9,717 nt of DNA from CAYGBM01 sp964348225 (GTDB lineage: Bacteria > Patescibacteriota > Minisyncoccia > Minisyncoccales > CG1-02-41-26). Made by a program: the position numbers and the translations under genes. Positions 5,906 to 9,717 of this stretch are shown in pieces (within the stretch, counting starts at the first letter, position 1; every line of letters begins with the position of its first letter). The notes under the pieces are model-generated. The model saw only the letters and a list, made by a program, of their open reading frames with translations. It did not search any database and had not been told where the DNA came from. Location of the stretch: contig CAYGBM010000001.1 in NCBI GenBank assembly GCA_964348225.1, positions 1 to 9,717 on the forward strand, in the 5' to 3' direction.

Positions 5906-5954
5906 ATTGAATATGATATTTATACAAGTTGGTAGAGGTCGGGTCTCTGCTGCT
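5880..5954. repeat. Inverted-repeat element (IR2) spanning the PIG-L stop codon and the GT4 gene start region
   Basis: Arms 5880-5900 and 5934-5954 are reverse complements over 21 bases with one G-T wobble (AGCAGCAGAGACC side). The 33-base spacer is AT-rich and contains, at 5904-5924, a core almost identical to that in IR1 (2210-2229). The left arm overlaps the coding end of the PIG-L gene, and the right arm ends 7 bases before the ATG of the glycosyltransferase. There is no T-run, so it is not a simple terminator. As RNA it would fold strongly next to the GT4 start and could limit its translation. A REP- or MITE-like origin is inferred. Confidence 0.75.
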
Positions 5955-5961
5955 ATAAAAC

Positions 5962-7107
5962 ATGAAATCAGTAATTCTATATGCTTATCCTCCCCAGCCC
6001 GATGGGCTGAGCCTGCAGGGTGATATGCTCTATCGGGGAATGAAAGAGAACGGCGAGGCGGTGATGCCTTGCCATTTTGAAGGAGCTTTGCAAAAGGAAT
6101 GGATTTATAAACATTTTGGGCCGGATGTTGCTTTGGGTGTTGGTTATTGGGGGCAGACCCCAGATATTATCACGGATCCTCAAAAGTTTGGGGTAATACC
6201 TGTTCCTTGGCTGGTGGCAGATGGCTGGGTTGCCAACTATCACGATATATTGAGCAATTTACCCCTTGTTTTTACAACAAGCGAGTGGGTGAAGCAAACC
6301 TATCAACGTGACGGAGTGGATACAAAGAATTTTGAAGTGGCTCATGTTGGTGTTGAGCCGGATTTGTTTTCTCCTATTGCCAAAGCTGATGCCAGAATTA
6401 AAAAGCTGAGAGAGATGTTGGGAGTGGGGGACGATGAGAAATTAATCTTAACGGTAGGCGGAGATGTTACTTCAAAGGGGGCTCAGGAGATTCTGAGAGC
6501 CTTGAAAATTATTGACAAGGACTTTAATAAATGGAAATATGTTTGCAAGTCTTGGGAAAGCGATTGTGCTCACGGGCACCGCAGAGAGGAAGTGGAGTTG
6601 TTGGAGCAGTTGGGGCTTGATGCGAAAAAAATTATCTTTCTTGAGGGTGCTTATTCTTGGGATTTTATGCCCTTTCTTTTAAATACTGCTGATATTTATG
6701 CCGCCCCCAGCAGACTGGAAGGCTTTGGGATGATTCAGGTTGAGGCGCAAGCTTGCGGAATACCAGTTATTTCAATTGATGCTATGGGTCCGAAAGAAAC
6801 TGTGGTACAAGGCAAGACAGGATATTTGGCAAAAGTGGCTTCTAAGATTGACCTTGACAGCGAGTTGGTCTATCCTCATATGGGGTTTAATGAAGAAAAA
6901 AGAATCTTTTTTGAGAAACCAAAAACATTTGCTCTGAGAGCAAATGTTGAGGAGCTTGCTAAATATCTTCTCACCCTTTTAACCGATAATAAAAAAAGGA
7001 TTGAGATGGGGAAGAGAGCAAGAGAGCATGCTGTTAAGAATTTTCATTACCAGGAACTTGCCAAATCCATGACAAATCGCATAAAAGAAAAGCTGAATTT
7101 AGCTTAA
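5962..7107 (+). CDS. Glycosyltransferase family 4 (GT-B fold)
   Basis: A 381-residue retaining GT-B glycosyltransferase. The N-terminal Rossmann domain (about 1-135) binds the acceptor. GVEPDLFSP (130-138) is the typical link between domains. The C-terminal donor-binding domain includes LTVGGDVTSKGAQEILRAL (163-181), and the GT4 signature is E253 and E261 in LEGFGMIQVEAQACGIPVI, which hold the nucleotide-sugar. A segment of about 35 residues (292-327) before the final helices is longer than usual. The last helix is Lys-rich, and no TM is seen, so it is cytoplasmic, possibly membrane-associated. It transfers a sugar from a nucleotide donor; neither sugar nor acceptor can be deduced. It shares its strand with the PIG-L and ROK genes and is separated from them only by IR2. 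No SD site precedes the ATG. Confidence 0.92.
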   Translation: MKSVILYAYPPQPDGLSLQGDMLYRGMKENGEAVMPCHFEGALQKEWIYKHFGPDVALGVGYWGQTPDIITDPQKFGVIPVPWLVADGWVANYHDILSNLPLVFTTSEWVKQTYQRDGVDTKNFEVAHVGVEPDLFSPIAKADARIKKLREMLGVGDDEKLILTVGGDVTSKGAQEILRALKIIDKDFNKWKYVCKSWESDCAHGHRREEVELLEQLGLDAKKIIFLEGAYSWDFMPFLLNTADIYAAPSRLEGFGMIQVEAQACGIPVISIDAMGPKETVVQGKTGYLAKVASKIDLDSELVYPHMGFNEEKRIFFEKPKTFALRANVEELAKYLLTLLTDNKKRIEMGKRAREHAVKNFHYQELAKSMTNRIKEKLNLA

Positions 7108-7115
7108 ATTGTTTG

Positions 7116-7151
7116 AAAAAAGTGCTCCTATGACAAAAAAGGCACTTTTTT
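7116..7151. terminator. Bidirectional terminator between convergent genes
   Basis: AAAAAAGTGC (7116-7125) and GCACTTTTTT (7142-7151) pair perfectly over 10 bp around a 16-base loop. A T-run follows on the plus strand, and the A-run gives one on the minus strand. It starts 9 bases after the GT4 stop and overlaps the last codons and the TAG of the minus-strand glycosidase, so it can serve both genes. Confidence 0.75.
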
Positions 7152-8264
7152 TCTTTGGACAGCTTCTTTTGCAAAAAGATAGCTTCCAGCTGACCAGGCT
7201 TGATAAACCCCTCCTTTGGGTTTTCCGTATTTTCCTTCTAACCATTCATTAAATTCCCACTTCACTTTTCTGCCAAGACAATTGGCTTCAGCTAATTTTT
7301 GAAGTTCTTTCTTAGCTTTGCTGAGCTGTTTTGCTTTTACCAGGCTTGCCACATAGAATCCGCCGATAAAGGGCCAGATGCCTCCGTTAAGATAATGATA
7401 GGGAGTTCTGGCATCGCACTTTGAGAAATAGGATTTCCAGAGTTTGCTTCTCGGTGCAATCGGCGGGAAAATTGCTTTAACCGGATAGGGCCGGTTGATT
7501 TTTTTTACATCTATGTATCTTAGAATTGAAAGAGCCTGCTCTTGGTTAGCTAAGCCTCCAACAATGGCTAAAAGATTGCCCAAAGAATCAAACCATTCCT
7601 CTTTTTCTCTGTCTCCATCATGGTCTTTCCAAGCCCAGGGCAGGTAATAGCCAAGCTTTTTACTGAATAAAACCAGGTCAGTCCTTTTGCCATTGACAAG
7701 CTTTTTGACTTTGGAGGCCTCCCGCTTTTTGCCGCCTAAACGGAGAGCAATATAATATAAAGCCTGAGTGTTAATCGTGTAGCCGTATTTATGGGGGAAA
7801 GCATCCTGCCAGTCAGTAGTTGGCAGTTGAACAGGCAGGCCTTCCTCTGGCAGGTCTTGATACTGCACCCATCTCAATGCTCTTTCAATTGACTTTCTAT
7901 GTTTTTTGAATAAGCGGCTATCAGAATATGTTCTTTGATAAACGTATTCTCCAATAATGTACCACAGGCTTGAATCTATACTGTTGTAAGAAACATAGGA
8001 TTTACGGAGGGGTTCGTAAATGCCAATGGCATTAGGAATTTGTCCTTTAGGAGACTGATGCCTTCTAAGGGTAGCTAAGGTGTTTTTGAAAACTTTCTTA
8101 AATTGGGTTCCCTGAAGCGATGCGCCCAAAAAGGCAATATTGCTGTCTCTTGACCAAACAGAAGTATAGCCTTGTTTGGTGCCCGAAGCATAAAGCCCTT
8201 TTTTTGTTGCGCAGTGCTCAAGAGCCTTGATTGCTTGTGTTTTTGCTTGTTCTGTGAAATCCAT
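7128..8264 (-). CDS. GH100-like (alpha/alpha)6 glycosidase (neutral invertase / amylo-glucosidase-like)
   Basis: A 378-residue cytoplasmic protein without signal peptide. Motifs in order: VWSRDSNIAFLG (36-47), DWQDAF (151-156), GYTINTQALYYIALR (161-175), DSLGNLLAI (226-234), YHYLNGGIWPFIGGFYVAS (289-307), EFNEWLEGKYGKPKG (337-351) and YQAWSAGSYLFA (354-365). The pattern matches, from memory, alkaline/neutral invertases (GH100) and the related GH37/GH63 and debranching-enzyme toroids. By analogy the acid and base would be D151 or D154 and E337 or E340. It hydrolyses or rearranges a glycosidic bond; sucrose, glycogen-like alpha-glucan or a glucosyl-glycerate are all possible. Only 1 base separates its ATG from the stop of the upstream gene (TAA T ATG), so the two are translationally coupled. 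It is shorter than plant invertases but carries all the blocks. The family call is good; the substrate is unknown. Confidence 0.75.
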   Translation of the reverse strand: MDFTEQAKTQAIKALEHCATKKGLYASGTKQGYTSVWSRDSNIAFLGASLQGTQFKKVFKNTLATLRRHQSPKGQIPNAIGIYEPLRKSYVSYNSIDSSLWYIIGEYVYQRTYSDSRLFKKHRKSIERALRWVQYQDLPEEGLPVQLPTTDWQDAFPHKYGYTINTQALYYIALRLGGKKREASKVKKLVNGKRTDLVLFSKKLGYYLPWAWKDHDGDREKEEWFDSLGNLLAIVGGLANQEQALSILRYIDVKKINRPYPVKAIFPPIAPRSKLWKSYFSKCDARTPYHYLNGGIWPFIGGFYVASLVKAKQLSKAKKELQKLAEANCLGRKVKWEFNEWLEGKYGKPKGGVYQAWSAGSYLFAKEAVQRKKVPFLS

Positions 8265-8265
8265 A

Positions 8266-9717
8266 TTATTGCTTGAGCGTTTCTTCTATGGCCAATCTGG
8301 CGAGCAAATAAGATATAGTGGATTCCGCCCCCTGGTTTATATTAAGCGAATACTGGCCTAATCCATCGCAGCAGCCTCCTGTTACATCATCATAGACCAT
8401 TTGATTCAAATAATTCTTTCCCAAAAACCATTGGAAAGCATTGAGGGCGTATTTTTTATATAACCCTTTCTTGGTTGCTTTGTGGGCAAGCAGAAGGGTT
8501 TGGACCATAGAGGATGTTTCTTCTGGTTGTTGGTCAAAGTAGGCGCGCTTGCCGTTTTTAAAGCACCACCCGTTTTGGCCGATAGGGGAGAAGTAGTCGC
8601 TGTGGTTAAAGGTAATGCTGATAAGAAATTTCAAACTTTTCTCAGCCACTTGAAGATATTTTTTGCTACTGGTCGCAAGATAGGCGCAAAAGAGAGATTC
8701 TGGCAGTTTGCTGTTAGAATAGGTGAGGGAGTCTTCAAACCAGGGCCAATGAGTTGATGCTGTTTTCTGGAAGGACTTAAGCTGGGCATCAGCCAGCTTT
8801 TTTAGCAGGCTCTTGTACTGTGATTCTGGGTAAGCCTGCTTGTAGAGATAAAGCCCCAAGATAGTGAAAGCTATTGCTCTTGGCGCTTTAAGTTTTTTAG
8901 TTTGGGGGATGGCTTTTCGGAAAATGGCTTCTGCTTTTTTCCTGATAGCAAGGGGCAGTTTGTTTTGAGAAATAAGATAACCCAGCGCCCAGATTGCTCT
9001 TCCTTGAGGGTCTTCGCTTTTTTCTGAAACGACCACTTTTCTCTTGGCTGTTACCGGGTTTATGAATGTTCCGTTCCGCTGCTGGGTGAAGCTGATGAAA
9101 TTTAAATATGTCTTCAGGAGCTCTAAGGCTTTTTTGTCCTTGGTTTGCTGCCAGTATCCAGCAGCAACAATGGCGGCTCGGGCGTTATCGTCCAGGCAGT
9201 AGCCAAAACGTTTGTCCGGCTTTATGTGGCTGGCAAACTGAATAACCCCGAAAGAGTCGGTAAGATTGGCGAGATGCCTTAAGGTAATTGAGGGGATTTT
9301 CTCTTCCTGGTCCAGCTTGGTTAATTTACGATAAAGCTTAAAGTGAGCCAGGGCAACATTAGACCAGGTCATGTTTCTTGTTTCTGTATAGGCGTTTTTT
9401 GCCATGCGGTTGCGGAGCTTTTTGTTTTCAATCAAGGTGCGCAAAGCTTTGGTGATTTCTTTTGGAACTTTTGGCTCCACCAGTATTCCTCTTGCAGGGG
9501 TTAGAATATACTTTGCATAAGAAGATTTGGTGCTGATAACCGGCCTGCCGCATCCCAAAGCGTAAGAGAGTGTTCCACTGACTGACTGCTGCTGGTCTAA
9601 AGAAGGGGCAAGGTAAATATCTGTGGCTTTGAGGTAGGCAATTACTTCCTCCGGAAGCAAATACTTGTTGTAAAACCTAACATTGTTCTTAAGACCCAAC
9701 CGCTCAACTTCACGCTT
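8266..9717 (-). CDS. Glycosyltransferase (GT4 C-terminal half) fused to an (alpha/alpha)6-toroid domain; 5' end outside window
   Basis: The frame is open to the window edge. The codons beyond the TTG at 9697-9699 (KREVER then LGLKNNVRFYNKYL) continue the family pattern, so TTG is not the start. 483 residues are visible. About 1-135 is the donor-binding half of a GT-B transferase: LKATDIYLAPSLDQQQSVSGTLSYALGCGRPVIST, then GILVEP. This subgroup has SGTLSYALG where ordinary GT4 has ExxxxxxxE. From about 150 a helical toroid follows with LANLTDSFGVIQFA, FGYCLDDNARAAIVA, DPQGRAIWALGYL, HWPWFEDSLTYSNSKLPESL, DQQPEETSSMVQTLL and GGCCDGLGQYSLNINQGAESTISYLLAR. I have seen this domain joined to GT4 in other bacteria but know no proven activity. 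It may recognise, process or make the glycan. The coupled downstream gene is a glycosidase with a similar fold. Confidence 0.85.
   Translation of the reverse strand, partial: KREVERLGLKNNVRFYNKYLLPEEVIAYLKATDIYLAPSLDQQQSVSGTLSYALGCGRPVISTKSSYAKYILTPARGILVEPKVPKEITKALRTLIENKKLRNRMAKNAYTETRNMTWSNVALAHFKLYRKLTKLDQEEKIPSITLRHLANLTDSFGVIQFASHIKPDKRFGYCLDDNARAAIVAAGYWQQTKDKKALELLKTYLNFISFTQQRNGTFINPVTAKRKVVVSEKSEDPQGRAIWALGYLISQNKLPLAIRKKAEAIFRKAIPQTKKLKAPRAIAFTILGLYLYKQAYPESQYKSLLKKLADAQLKSFQKTASTHWPWFEDSLTYSNSKLPESLFCAYLATSSKKYLQVAEKSLKFLISITFNHSDYFSPIGQNGWCFKNGKRAYFDQQPEETSSMVQTLLLAHKATKKGLYKKYALNAFQWFLGKNYLNQMVYDDVTGGCCDGLGQYSLNINQGAESTISYLLARLAIEETLKQ

Noticed and set aside
8482..8757. Plus-strand open frame inside the toroid-domain gene
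   Set aside because: It lies fully opposite a well-supported domain, has no SD or promoter, and its composition is that of a reverse-frame shadow.
9697..9699. TTG as the start of the minus-strand glycosyltransferase
   Set aside because: The frame is open upstream to the window edge and the preceding codons continue the family pattern, and a GT-B protein would lack its whole N-terminal half if it started here.
1..9717. Use of TGA as a sense codon (as in Gracilibacteria)
   Set aside because: No gene ends in TGA, but none contains an in-frame TGA either, and all families are full length in the standard bacterial code. Twelve stops are too few to read anything into the absence of TGA.

Overview
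The window looks like a piece of a small, AT-rich bacterial genome, most likely from the Candidate Phyla Radiation (Patescibacteria, Parcubacteria-like). This is an inference from four things: Cys-rich and dockerin-like exported proteins, an ECF sigma factor with a two-TM partner, an AbiE-type toxin/antitoxin pair with a DUF6922-like partner, and the near absence of Shine-Dalgarno sites except ahead of the two exported proteins. All visible stop codons are TAA or TAG and no gene needs TGA as sense, so the reading frames are consistent with the standard bacterial code.

Layout. 1-121: tail of a Cys-rich protein that starts outside the window. 194-1495: exported protein with six dockerin-type calcium loops, closed by a strong intrinsic terminator (1516-1551). 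1591-2892: an ECF sigma factor with a promoter that appears to give a leaderless mRNA, then a long inverted-repeat element, then a two-TM protein that is a candidate anti-sigma factor. 2971-3450: small exported beta-rich protein that could be cohesin-like, with clearly higher GC. 3538-4441: leaderless promoter, DUF6922-type antitoxin and an overlapping AbiEii-type nucleotidyltransferase toxin, very AT-rich. 4468-7107: a co-directional sugar cluster of a divergent ROK kinase, a PIG-L deacetylase, a second inverted-repeat element and a GT4 glycosyltransferase. 7116-7151: a hairpin between convergent genes. 7128-9717, minus strand: a GH100-like (alpha/alpha)6 glycosidase and, one base upstream of its start, a glycosyltransferase fused to an (alpha/alpha)6-toroid domain that runs off the window.

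How the parts may work together. The right half is glycan metabolism: two GT4-type transferases, a deacetylase of N-acetyl sugars, a sugar kinase-like protein and a glycosidase. The left half is cell-surface material plus a sigma/anti-sigma pair that could govern it. The most unusual signals are non-coding. Two long inverted-repeat elements at 2177-2282 and 5880-5954 have unrelated arms but a nearly identical AT-rich core, and the second one supplies the last codons of the PIG-L gene. Two leaderless promoters share the same -35 hexamer and exactly the same distance from -10 box to ATG. No stretch longer than about 130 bases lacks a gene or an element.
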